A DNA stretch of 64,000 nt, taken from NCBI GenBank assembly GCA_963422655.1, contig OY730440.1, positions 2,666,001-2,730,000 of the forward strand. The letters run 5' to 3'. The notes under the pieces are model-generated. The model had not been told where the DNA came from. It was given only the letters and a program-made list of their open reading frames with translations, and searched no databases. This stretch comes from CATQHS01 sp963422655 (GTDB lineage: Bacteria > Actinomycetota > Acidimicrobiia > Acidimicrobiales > Aldehydirespiratoraceae). Below are positions 7,864-16,323 of the stretch, one piece after another. Position numbers and translations under genes: made by a program. The first letter of the stretch is position 1. Every line of letters begins with the position of its first letter.

Positions 7864-9561
7864 TCAGCTCAATCCGACGATCTCGCCGTTGTCGTCGAGG
7901 TCGATTCCCAGGGCGGCCGGTGTCTTGCCCAGCCCGGGCATGGTGCGCATCTCACCGCAGATGGGATAGACGAACCCGGCACCCACCGAGGCTCGTACCT
8001 CCCGTACCGGCAGCGTCCAGCCGGTGGGGGCGCCCTTGAGGGCGGGGTCCGAGGAGATGGACAGGTGGGTCTTGGCGATACACACCGGCAGGTGGCCGAA
8101 GCCGGCCCGCTCGTAGGTGGCGAGCTGGCCCGCGGCCTGACTGGAGTACTCGACCCCGTCCGCTCCGTAGACCCGGGTCGCCACCGTCTCGATCTTCTCG
8201 GTGAGTGGCGCCTCGTCGGGATACAGCACCGCAAAGGCGCTCTCCTCCGATGCGGCTTCGGCTACGGCCTCGGCCAGGGTGGCCGCTCCCCGCCCGCCGT
8301 CGGCGAAGTGGGTACTGACCGCGGCCCGGGCTCCGTACTCGGCTGCGATCTCGGCGATGGCGTCAAGATCAGCCTGATGGTCGTCGGGAAAGGCGTTGAT
8401 GGCTACCACCGGCGTGCAGCCGTGGATCTTCATGTTCTCGAGCTGCTTGCGCAGGTTGTCGCCCCCGGAATGGACCTCGTCAGGGTTCTCGGCCAGCAGA
8501 GCCTCGGGCAGGGGCCGGCCCGCCACGATCTTGTGGTTACCGGAGTGGGCTTTGAGGCCCCGCACGGTGGCGACGAGCACAGCCGCGTCGGGAGCCAGAC
8601 CGGAGTAGCGGCATTTGATGTTGAAGAAGCGTTCGGCCCCCATGTCGGCCCCGAAGCCGGCCTCGGTCAGCAAGAAGTCGCTGGTGCGGATCCCGACTTG
8701 GTCGGCCACGATCGAGGAGTTACCGGTGGCGATATTGCCGAAGGGCCCGGTGTGGACCAGAGCCGGGGTGTTCTCCAGGGTCTGCATGAGGTTGGGCTTG
8801 ACCGCTTCCTTCAAGATCACAGCCATGGCGCCGGCCACGCCGATCTCCTCCGCAGTCACCGGGGTTCCGGCCGGCGTGTAACCCACCACGATGCGGCCCA
8901 AGCGGTCGCGTAGATCGATCAGACCGGTGCACAGGGCCAGAGCAGCCATTACCTCGGAGGCGGCGGTGATGTCGAAGCCGGACTGGCGGGGTATGCCGTC
9001 GAGGCGGCCCCCGAGGCCGATGGTGATGTTGCGCAGGGCCCGGTCGTTGACGTCGAGGACCCGGCGCCAACCGATGTTGTGAATGTCGAGGCCGCACCGG
9101 TTGCCGTGGTAGAGGTGGGCGTCGACCATGGCCGCGCACAGGTTGTGGGCCGCGGTCACTGCATGCATGTCACCGGTGAGGTGAAGGTTGAACAGCTCCA
9201 TCGGTACCACCTGGCTGTAACCGCCCCCGGCCGCTCCGCCCTTGATGCCGAAGGTCGGCCCCATCGACGGTTGACGGATGGCGATGGTGGCGGTCCGGCC
9301 GATATGGGAGAAGCCTTGGCCCAAGCCGACGGTGGTGGTGGTCTTTCCCTCGCCGAGAGGAGTGGGGGTGATGGCCGACACGATCACGTACCGGGCCCGG
9401 GCCCGACCGGCCATGGCCTCGATGGCGTCGAGGTCGATCTTGGCCGCCCCCTTGCCGTAGGGCTCCAGATGATCGGTGGGTATGCCCGCGGTGGCGGCGA
9501 TCTCGTCGAGCGGCTTCAGGTCGGCTCTGGAAGCGATTTCGAGGTCTGACGGGAACGACAT
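7864..9561 (-). CDS. fhs: Formate-tetrahydrofolate ligase
   Basis: The 565-aa protein is full length for Fhs (usually 550-570). The ATP site ITPTPLGEGKTTTTVGLGQG lies near residues 64-83, followed by RQPSMGPTFGIKGGAAGGGY and MELFNLHLTGDMHAVTAAHN, both diagnostic. Fhs catalyses formate + ATP + THF to 10-formyl-THF, and can run in reverse to yield ATP and formate during methyl-group oxidation. It precedes the MTHFR-family gene by 9 bp and is divergent from the dehydrogenase at 9729, with an inverted repeat in the shared promoter region. The formate dehydrogenase at 44-49 kb would be a natural sink for formate released here. Confidence 0.96.
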   Translation of the reverse strand: MSFPSDLEIASRADLKPLDEIAATAGIPTDHLEPYGKGAAKIDLDAIEAMAGRARARYVIVSAITPTPLGEGKTTTTVGLGQGFSHIGRTATIAIRQPSMGPTFGIKGGAAGGGYSQVVPMELFNLHLTGDMHAVTAAHNLCAAMVDAHLYHGNRCGLDIHNIGWRRVLDVNDRALRNITIGLGGRLDGIPRQSGFDITAASEVMAALALCTGLIDLRDRLGRIVVGYTPAGTPVTAEEIGVAGAMAVILKEAVKPNLMQTLENTPALVHTGPFGNIATGNSSIVADQVGIRTSDFLLTEAGFGADMGAERFFNIKCRYSGLAPDAAVLVATVRGLKAHSGNHKIVAGRPLPEALLAENPDEVHSGGDNLRKQLENMKIHGCTPVVAINAFPDDHQADLDAIAEIAAEYGARAAVSTHFADGGRGAATLAEAVAEAASEESAFAVLYPDEAPLTEKIETVATRVYGADGVEYSSQAAGQLATYERAGFGHLPVCIAKTHLSISSDPALKGAPTGWTLPVREVRASVGAGFVYPICGEMRTMPGLGKTPAALGIDLDDNGEIVGLS

Positions 9562-9626
9562 CTCTACTGACCCACTCTCATAGGCTCGCTATCTCTGGGT
9601 TTGCTTCCGAAGCACGGTACATTTCG

Positions 9627-9669
9627 TTTCTGTATGTCGGGACGATCCAACATACAGAAACATACAGAA
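9627..9669. promoter_or_regulatory. Inverted repeat with third half-site in the divergent fhs/dehydrogenase promoter
   Basis: TTTCTGTATGT (9627-9637) and its exact complement ACATACAGAAA (9650-9660) flank a 12-bp spacer. A third half-site ACATACAGAA follows directly at 9660-9669. The element lies 66 bp before the fhs start on one side and about 60 bp before the dehydrogenase ATG on the other. Two perfect 11-bp arms at a two-turn spacing look like a dimeric regulator site that could control both directions together. The regulator is not encoded nearby and is not identified. Confidence 0.7.
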
Positions 9670-9728
9670 CAGTACCGACGGCAGAAGCCGAACGGGCCTA
9701 TCCGAAAGAACCGATCCGGGGCCGGAAC

Positions 9729-12260
9729 ATGCCAGATTTCCCCACCGAAGCCAGATGCGTCGTGGTCGGGGCCGGCATTGTCGGCAACTGCCTGGTCGGT
9801 CACCTCACCAAGTTGGGCTGGACCGACCTGGTTCTGCTCGACAAGGGCCCGCTTCCCAACCCTGGAGGCTCGACCGGCCACGCTTCCAACTTCATCTTCC
9901 CGGTGGACCACGACAAGGAGATGTGTCTGCTGGGCGAGCAGAGCGCCAACCAGTACCGGGACTTGGGGCTCTCGGTCGACTCGGGCGGCATCGAGGTGGC
10001 CCGTACCGCCGAGCGGATGGACGAGTTGCAAAGGCGCATGACTTCGGCTGTGGCCTGGGGGATCGAGGCCCATCTGCTCACCCCCGACGAGGTGGCCGAG
10101 CTGGTGCCATTCGTCAACACCGAAGTGATCCTGGGCGGTTTCTACTGCCCGACGGTGTCGGTGGTCGACTCCCTCGAGACCGGCACCCGGATGCGCAAAC
10201 TGGCTGTCGATGCCGGCTGTGCGGTGTTCGCCAATACCGAGGTGCTCGACATATCGACCCGGGCCGGCCCCGTCCCCGGGACGCGCGCCGTGGAGGCGGT
10301 GGTCACCGACAAGGGCACCATCTCGGCCGAGCACGTGATCATCGCCTGTGGGGTATGGTCGAACCGGGTGGCCGACATGGCCGGAGCCCACATTCCGCTG
10401 GTACCGGCCGTGCACCAGATGGCCGATGTGGGCCCCATTGACGTACTGGCTGCCACCGGCAACGAGATCGGCTACCCGATCGTTCGAGACATGGACGTCT
10501 TCTGCTACGAGCGCCAGACGGCCGGGTCCATGGAGGTGGGGTCCTACGCCCACCGGCCCATCCTGCATCACCCCGACGACATTCCGTCCAACCAGGAAGC
10601 GGCCCTCTCGCCCACGGAGATGCCCTTCACGGCCGACGATTTCGATCCCCAGATGGAGCAGGCCATCGATCTGATGGACATGCTCGGTGATGCCGAGATC
10701 AAGTACGCCATCAACGGCCTGCTCTCGCTCACCCCTGATGCCATGCCCTGCCTGGGAGAGACTCCCGAGGTTCGCAACCTGTGGTCGGCCGCGGCAGTTT
10801 GGGTGAAGGAGGGTCCGGGTATGGCTCAGGTAGTGGCCGAGTGGATGACCTACGGCTACCCCCGCGTCATCGACGTCCATGGTGCCGACATAGCCCGCTT
10901 CTACCCCCCAGAACGCAGCGATGAGCACATCTGGGCCCGAGCCTCCGAGCACTTCAACAAGACCTACGGCATCGTCCATCCCCAAGAGCAGTGGGAGGGC
11001 CGCCGGTTCCTGGAGGTCAGCCCTTACCTGTCCCGCCATCGGGACCTGGGCGCCGAGTTCTTCCAGGCCCGGACCTGGGAACGACCTCAGTGGTTCGAGT
11101 CCAACGCCGACTTGGTAGACCGCTACGGCATCGAGGGTCGTGAGGTCGAATGGGATGCCCGCTGGTGGAGCCCGATTACCGTGGCCGAGCACCTCAACCT
11201 GCGTGAGAACTGCGGGCTGGTCGACCTGAGCGCCTTCCAGATCTACGAGTTGTCGGGTCCGGGCGCGGTGGCCTACGCCGACTACCTGGCCGTCAACCGC
11301 ATCGACGGGCCGGTGGGGCGGGCCGTCTACACCCCGTGGCTCACTCCCGACGGTGGTTTTCACTCCGACCTGACCGTGATGCGCACTGCCGGTGATCGGG
11401 TCCGCATAGTCACCGGGGTGTTCGACGGTGGCCGAGACTCGTTCTGGGCCCGTCGGCACCTGCCCACCGACGGCTCGGTCACTTTCACCGACATCACCGG
11501 CGCCATCACCACCCTGGGGCTTTGGGGGCCCAACGCTTTGGCCGTGATGGCGGCTCTGACCGACCACGACCTCAGCCAGCAGGGCTCACCCTACGGACGG
11601 GTGGTCGACGTGGAGCTCGACTGCGGGGGTCGGGTGGTTCCGGCCACGCTGTTCCGTATCTCCTACGTGGGCGACACGGGCTGGGAGATCTACGCGGCCT
11701 GGGATCACGGACCGGTGCTGTGGGACGCATTGACGGCGGCCGGTGTCGACTACGGGCTGCGGCCCACCGGTGCCGGGGTGTACGGCACGTCAGGTCGGCT
11801 GGAGAAGGGCTACCGGCTCATGGGGGCCGAGCTGGAGAGCGAGTACAACCCGCTGGAGGCCGGTCTGGCCCGGCGGAAGGTGAAAGAGGCCGACTTCATC
11901 GGCAAGGAGGCCTATCTGCGGGCTCGGGCCGCCGGGGAACCCGAGGTGGCGATGTGCACGCTGACGGTAAGCGACCACACCGACAGAGCGGGCCGCAAGC
12001 GCTTCATGCAGGGCGGCAACGAACCCATTCTCACCGGTGACGGCGAACGGATCGTCGACTCGCACGGCCGGGTGTCACGGGTAACCAGCGCCGGTCCGGG
12101 CCCGTCGGTGGGCAGGTACCTGCTCATGGCCTACCTGCCGGTCGAGCTGGCCGCGGCCGGCACCGAGCTTCAAGTCATGTACATGAACGAGCTGTTTCCG
12201 GTGGAGGTGGCCGGAACCGGAGCGGTGTTCGATCCCGACGACACTCGCATGAAGAGCTGA
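9729..12260 (+). CDS. Dimethylglycine/sarcosine dehydrogenase-like FAD and folate-binding enzyme
   Basis: The 843-aa protein begins with a Rossmann FAD motif (CVVVGAGIVGNCLVGHL) and STGHASNFIFP, near where family members attach FAD covalently to histidine. The DAO domain spans about residues 8-370, a linker domain about 375-430, and GcvT-like folate domains about 435-840. This is the layout of dimethylglycine and sarcosine dehydrogenases, which oxidise an N-methyl group, capture it as methylene-THF and pass electrons to ETF. The next two genes encode EtfB and EtfA at 2-nt and 0-nt spacing, and fhs and an MTHFR-family gene diverge from it. The exact methylated substrate (dimethylglycine, sarcosine or another amine) cannot be told from sequence. 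Confidence 0.88.
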   Translation: MPDFPTEARCVVVGAGIVGNCLVGHLTKLGWTDLVLLDKGPLPNPGGSTGHASNFIFPVDHDKEMCLLGEQSANQYRDLGLSVDSGGIEVARTAERMDELQRRMTSAVAWGIEAHLLTPDEVAELVPFVNTEVILGGFYCPTVSVVDSLETGTRMRKLAVDAGCAVFANTEVLDISTRAGPVPGTRAVEAVVTDKGTISAEHVIIACGVWSNRVADMAGAHIPLVPAVHQMADVGPIDVLAATGNEIGYPIVRDMDVFCYERQTAGSMEVGSYAHRPILHHPDDIPSNQEAALSPTEMPFTADDFDPQMEQAIDLMDMLGDAEIKYAINGLLSLTPDAMPCLGETPEVRNLWSAAAVWVKEGPGMAQVVAEWMTYGYPRVIDVHGADIARFYPPERSDEHIWARASEHFNKTYGIVHPQEQWEGRRFLEVSPYLSRHRDLGAEFFQARTWERPQWFESNADLVDRYGIEGREVEWDARWWSPITVAEHLNLRENCGLVDLSAFQIYELSGPGAVAYADYLAVNRIDGPVGRAVYTPWLTPDGGFHSDLTVMRTAGDRVRIVTGVFDGGRDSFWARRHLPTDGSVTFTDITGAITTLGLWGPNALAVMAALTDHDLSQQGSPYGRVVDVELDCGGRVVPATLFRISYVGDTGWEIYAAWDHGPVLWDALTAAGVDYGLRPTGAGVYGTSGRLEKGYRLMGAELESEYNPLEAGLARRKVKEADFIGKEAYLRARAAGEPEVAMCTLTVSDHTDRAGRKRFMQGGNEPILTGDGERIVDSHGRVSRVTSAGPGPSVGRYLLMAYLPVELAAAGTELQVMYMNELFPVEVAGTGAVFDPDDTRMKS

Positions 12261-12262
12261 GC

Positions 12263-13027
12263 GTGCGCATTCTCTGTTGCGTGAAACGGGTACCGGCCCC
12301 CGGGGCCCGGATCAACGTGACCGCTGACGGTTCCGCCGTGGACGCCGCCCATCTGGGTTTCACCACCAGCCCCCATGAGGAGTGCGGGGTGGAGGAGGCC
12401 GTGCAGATCGTCGAGCGTCACGGTGGCGAGGTGACGGTGTTGGCGGCGGGCCCGCCCGAGGCAGCCGAGCAGTTGCGTTACGCGGCGTCGGTGGGCGCTC
12501 GCCACGGGGTGCTGGTGACCACCGACGGCTCGGCCTGGGACCCTCAGCGCACCGCGGCGGTGCTCGCCGAGGCGGTGCGCGCTCTGGAGAGCACCGACGG
12601 GGTGTTCGATCTCATCGTATTCGGCAACGAGTCGGCCGACTCGGGCGGTTTCCAGGTGGGGGTCCGGGTCGCTTACGCCTTGGGCCGGCCCATCGTCAAC
12701 GGCATCAAGGGGATCGAGGTGGAAGGGTCCACGGTTATGGTTCGCCGGGAGATCGACGGCGGTTTCGAGGTTTACGAGCTGGCCCTACCGGCTGCGGTGG
12801 GGGTGAAGGAGGGCATCAACCTGCCCCGGTACCCCACAATGAAAGGCCGTCTGGCCTCCAAGCGCCTGGAGATCGCCAGTCTCGATCTCGATGCCGCACC
12901 CGGGGGCCAGACCCTGTTACGACTGCACCGGCCCACCGAGGCCGTATCGGAGACGGTGATCCTCGGCCACGGCCCCGACGCCGCCCCGGCGGTGGTGGAC
13001 GTGCTCGAGTCGGTGGGGGTGATGTAG
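12263..13027 (+). CDS. etfB: Electron transfer flavoprotein beta subunit
   Basis: The 254-aa product starts from GTG with MRILCCVKRVPAPGARINVT, the usual EtfB opening, and contains FGNESADSGGFQVGVRVAYA near residue 120 and a PAAVGVKEGINLPRYPTMKG segment near 175, the conserved EtfB recognition region. EtfB binds AMP and pairs with EtfA to carry electrons from flavin dehydrogenases to the ETF:quinone oxidoreductase. It lies 2 nt after the dehydrogenase gene and directly before etfA, so this is most likely the dedicated acceptor for that enzyme. Confidence 0.95.
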   Translation: MRILCCVKRVPAPGARINVTADGSAVDAAHLGFTTSPHEECGVEEAVQIVERHGGEVTVLAAGPPEAAEQLRYAASVGARHGVLVTTDGSAWDPQRTAAVLAEAVRALESTDGVFDLIVFGNESADSGGFQVGVRVAYALGRPIVNGIKGIEVEGSTVMVRREIDGGFEVYELALPAAVGVKEGINLPRYPTMKGRLASKRLEIASLDLDAAPGGQTLLRLHRPTEAVSETVILGHGPDAAPAVVDVLESVGVM

Positions 13028-14008
13028 GTGCTGGCCGTGGTGCTAGATCACGACCGGGGGGTGATGGCCGAAGCCGGCCGCGAGGCCTTGACCTTCGGGC
13101 GGGGATTGGCGGCTGCCCTCGATACCGGCTTGGAGGCAGTCCTGATCGGCAGCGACGACGCTGCTCTGGTGGCCGAGGCCGGTGCTTACGGCGCCGGGGT
13201 GGTGCGCACGGTGGTCCATACGGTGCTGAGCGATTTCGGTCCCGAGGCCTGGGGAGAGGTGATCGCTCGGCTGGTGGTCGAGCTGGAGCCGGACGCGGTG
13301 CTGGCCGGAGGCAGCGAGCGGGGCAACGAGGTGATGGCCCAGGCCGCGGCCCGGCTGGACGTGCCGTTCGTGTCGAACTGCACCGCTGTGAATCCCACCT
13401 CCAGCGATGCGGGCTGGGTGATCACTCGCGTCCAGTGGGGAGGATCGCTGCTGGAGGACGTGACGCTGGCCGCGGCCGTCCCGCTGGTGAGCTGCGGTTT
13501 GCACGCGGTGGTTTCTGAGCCGGTTTCCGAGACGGTGTCGCCGGTGGTGACCGGGTTCGAGGTCGATCTGGATCCGGAACTGGCCCGCACAGTGGTGAAG
13601 GATCGAGTGGTGATGGAAGCAGGTGTGACCCTGCCGACCGCTCCGGTGGTGGTGGGAGGAGGCCGGGGCGTGGGCTCGGCCGAGGGTTTCTCGGCTCTGG
13701 AGGAACTGGCCGGTCTGCTTGGGGGCCGGGTCGGTTGCAGCCGGGCCGTCACCAACAACGGCTGGCGACCCCATTCCGATCAGGTCGGCCAGACCGGCAC
13801 TCGCATAGCTCCGGAGATCTACATCGCCTCAGGTATTTCCGGGGCCATTCAGCACTGGGTGGGGGCCATGGGCTCCAAGCGCATCTTGGCCGTGAACACC
13901 GATCCCGAGGCCAACATGGTGGTGAAGGCGGACTGGGCCGTGATCGGCGACCTCCACCAGGTCATCCCCGCGGTTAGCGCTGAGATCCGTCGCCGCCGAG
14001 CCGGTTAG
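13028..14008 (+). CDS. etfA: Electron transfer flavoprotein alpha subunit
   Basis: The 326-aa product starts with GTG immediately after the etfB stop. The C-terminal FAD domain is clear: QVGQTGTRIAPEIYIASGIS followed by GAIQHWVGAMGSKRILAVN, the textbook EtfA signature, and VVKADWAVIGDLHQVIP at the end. The N-terminal half is the EtfA/B-type alpha-beta domain. It completes the dehydrogenase-etfBA operon. The stop codon lies inside the first unit of a 23-bp tandem repeat, so repeat slippage could lengthen or change the C-terminus. Confidence 0.95.
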   Translation: MLAVVLDHDRGVMAEAGREALTFGRGLAAALDTGLEAVLIGSDDAALVAEAGAYGAGVVRTVVHTVLSDFGPEAWGEVIARLVVELEPDAVLAGGSERGNEVMAQAAARLDVPFVSNCTAVNPTSSDAGWVITRVQWGGSLLEDVTLAAAVPLVSCGLHAVVSEPVSETVSPVVTGFEVDLDPELARTVVKDRVVMEAGVTLPTAPVVVGGGRGVGSAEGFSALEELAGLLGGRVGCSRAVTNNGWRPHSDQVGQTGTRIAPEIYIASGISGAIQHWVGAMGSKRILAVNTDPEANMVVKADWAVIGDLHQVIPAVSAEIRRRRAG

Positions 14009-14063
14009 CGAAGCTACGCCGAGCCGGTTAGCGAAGCTGCGCCGAGCCGGTTAGCGAAGCTGC
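13995..14063. repeat. Three tandem 23-bp repeats spanning the etfA stop codon
   Basis: Copies at 13995-14017, 14018-14040 and 14041-14063 differ by a single base in the first copy. Each contains GCCGAGCCGGTTAGCGAAGC. The etfA TAG at 14006-14008 is part of copy one, so the repeat grew from the 3' end of the gene. Confidence 0.9.
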
Positions 14064-14147
14064 GCCGACATCGCAGCGAAGAAGCCCGGTTCAACGAAGT
14101 CTGACGAGCCGGACCCGACAAACCTGGTACGAACTAGGCTTCTCGGT

Positions 14148-15220
14148 GTGCGCCCATACCTGCCGAGGGTGATCGACGCCGTTCTGCGACCGATCTGAGC
14201 GTTTTCGCAGGTGTGCTGATGACCGGAGCTCGCGGAGTCGGCAAGACCCGAACCGCGCTGGAGCTGGCGAAGTCGACTCTGCGTCTCGATCAGGTGAATG
14301 ATCGGAGTCTGGTCGAGGCGGACCCGATCGGAGCGATCTCCGGTCGAGCGTCACCGGTGTTGATAGATAAGTGGCAGATCGTCCCCGAGGTCTTGTGGGC
14401 AGTGAAGCTGGCTGTTTCGTCGTTCCACCGGACCCTCCCGACTTGCGGCGGTACATCGAAATCGCATTGGAGAGCGGCTTTCCGGACGCGCTGGCCGTAG
14501 GTTCGGACCGTCTGCGCCGGCGCTGCTCCAGTCCTATGTGGACGAGATCGCCAACAGTGATTTGCGTGGGCTCACCGCCCCGACCGGGCGAGGTAAGGAC
14601 CCCAGGAGATTCGCCACTTATCTCAAGTCGTATGCTCTCAATACTGCCAGCATCACGTCGCAAACTAACCTCTCCCAACACGCAGGGGTGAACACGCGCA
14701 CAGCCGTCGGCTACGACGAAGCGCTCGACGCGCTGGGCATAATCGACAGCCTGCCAGCCTGGGGTTCGAATCGCCGCGACTGTATGTGGAGCGAACCAAA
14801 CGCTATGTAGCAGACGCGGGGTTGGCCGCGGCCGTTGCGGGCCTTACTCCCGACGATGTCTATACCGAGAGTGATCTCAGGGGCCGGATCATCGATACCT
14901 TCGTTACTTCTCAGCTCAGAGTTGAAGCCGACACCGCAGACTCGGCTCGTCTTTTTCACTTGCGGACAAAAAGAGGCGAGCATGAGATCGATATTGTGGC
15001 CGAGGTGGGTCGTCGGTTGATCGGCTTCGAGATCAAAGCAGGTGGAGCTCCGACCCGAAGGGACGCTCGCCACCTGATCTGGTTCCGGGACAAGATCGCC
15101 ACCGACCGGTTCAAGGGCGGGGCCGTCTTTCACACCGGCCCTCATCGCTACGAACTCGATGACAGGATCGAGGCCGTACCTATCGCGGGTCTCTGGGGTC
15201 GGCCCGGAGTTGGAACCTGA
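14148..15220 (+). pseudogene. Decayed AAA ATPase with DUF4143 C-terminus
   Basis: Pieces of one protein lie in order but in several frames. From GTG 14148: RPYLPRVIDAVLRPI then a stop; from about 14213: MTGARGVGKTRTALELAKS (Walker A); near 14420: PDLRRYIEIALESGFPDAL; 14538-14770: a linker with winged-helix-like HAGVNTRTAVGYDEALDALG; 14786-15220: the DUF4143 domain with KRYVADAGLAAAVAGL and IVAEVGRRLIGFEIKAG. Intact relatives are about 400-430 aa, and at least three frameshifts or stops separate these parts. Such ATPases are often linked to toxin-antitoxin or mobile regions, but their role is unclear. The 144-aa C-terminal piece is open but lacks the ATPase and is unlikely to work alone. Confidence 0.8.
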
Positions 15221-15266
15221 TCGGCGGTTGACTCCTCGGCGAATGGTGCTCTAATGCGAGGGCCTG

Positions 15267-15707
15267 TTATCGTCCGACCTGAACGGCTGCTTCCTCGATC
15301 CACTCACGTATATGTCTGCGCCCGTTGTTCTTTACCCAATCGTATCGACGATGCTCTTTGGAAACCATCCTCCCACAGCAGTGTGAAATATTCCTATTCA
15401 AGTCTTTAATTCTTCCGATGTCAATTTGGAGCAGCCCCTTCTTCAGCTCCATACTCCTTTTGATTTCGTAATGGACCCATCTGCTACTACAAGTATGGCT
15501 ACCAACCAGTACGACTGTGACGCTCGTACCGCTCAGTTGCTTATCTATCCACTTCTTGATGGCATCGTCACCTTCTTTCTGGATCTTCTCGAATTCGGCA
15601 CCGTCCTTGAATGGAATAGATTTGTGAGTTAGCAAGCTATTCCTTACGACATTTGCCCGCCATACATCATGGTCGTATTCGAAGCTGAAAAAAACGTAAC
15701 GAGTCAT
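15267..15707 (-). CDS. TIR-like (ThsB/DUF1863-type) protein, putative defence sensor
   Basis: The 146-aa protein starts MTRYVFFSFEYDHDVWRANV and continues with GDDAIKKWIDKQL, GTSVTVVLVGSHTCSSRWVH and YEIKRSMELKKGLLQIDI, which is the full core of the MTH538/ThsB TIR-like family. It ends YDWVKNNGRRHIREWIEEAA, also usual for the family. In Thoeris systems, ThsB proteins sense phage and make an NAD-derived signal that activates a partner effector. The ATG at 15707 was preferred over an upstream TTG because it matches family starts. It follows the membrane-protein gene by 5 nt on the same strand, so the two are almost certainly a two-gene unit. Local G+C is lower than in flanking metabolic genes. 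Confidence 0.82.
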   Translation of the reverse strand: MTRYVFFSFEYDHDVWRANVVRNSLLTHKSIPFKDGAEFEKIQKEGDDAIKKWIDKQLSGTSVTVVLVGSHTCSSRWVHYEIKRSMELKKGLLQIDIGRIKDLNRNISHCCGRMVSKEHRRYDWVKNNGRRHIREWIEEAAVQVGR

Positions 15708-15712
15708 GCCGG

Positions 15713-16159
15713 TCAACCTTGGGATAGTGAGACGATCAGATAGGCCACGCAGGCAAGTGTGAGGGCTGCGTAGAAGGGGAACAGTGATATTGATTTGAGT
15801 AGGCGGATATGGTTCCTCAAACCGTGTGTCCGATAGTTGGAGGTGTCCATCGAATAGTCGATCTCGGTGGGGGAGCGCTGGCGTGTTTCATCGTAGAGTC
15901 TGCGGAACAGTCGCTCTTGGTACAGGTAATATCCGTCCAGACCCCAGAAAACCAGAGCGAGGACGATCATGCCAGCGCCCCCGTAGGCTCGGTCCGAGCC
16001 TACGATGGTGCTTTGACTGAACAGTAATAACGCGGCGAGAACAGCGATGGTCCAGCTCTTGATCTGAGCCGAATTGCCGGCCAGTCGATCGATGACGCGC
16101 TGGATCATGTCGAGGTGATGTCTACGGGGGGCGTCGTCGGGGGGTAGGGGCGGAGTCAT
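15713..16159 (-). CDS. Small three-helix membrane protein paired with the TIR-like gene
   Basis: The 148-aa protein has hydrophobic segments near residues 35-53, 58-77 and 125-145. Between the second and third lies a charged cytoplasmic stretch including YYLYQERLFRRLYDETRQ. No enzymatic motif or known ligand-binding domain (SLOG, Macro) is visible. It precedes the TIR-like gene by 5 nt in the same direction. By analogy with defence pairs in which a TIR protein makes a nucleotide signal and a membrane protein executes cell death, it is a candidate pore-forming effector. I cannot name a Pfam family for it with confidence. Confidence 0.65.
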   Translation of the reverse strand: MTPPLPPDDAPRRHHLDMIQRVIDRLAGNSAQIKSWTIAVLAALLLFSQSTIVGSDRAYGGAGMIVLALVFWGLDGYYLYQERLFRRLYDETRQRSPTEIDYSMDTSNYRTHGLRNHIRLLKSISLFPFYAALTLACVAYLIVSLSQG

Positions 16160-16323
16160 CAGTACCGGTCACGATAGCGCTGGCCCGGGCACTGTCACAC
16201 CCCTTGGCTACAGTGAAGTCCCATCTATGCTGCCAGTAGCGTCAATCCCGCTTCTGGTTGTGTTTCTATCACCGTACCCACTATGAGAACCTCGCTTGAA
16301 TCACTGAGACAACAGGGATACCC

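Noticed and set aside
9564..11567. 667-codon minus-strand frame under the dimethylglycine dehydrogenase-like gene
   Set aside because: High G+C allows long antisense frames; it is low-complexity His/Gly/Val-rich and opposes a gene with clear FAD and folate domains.
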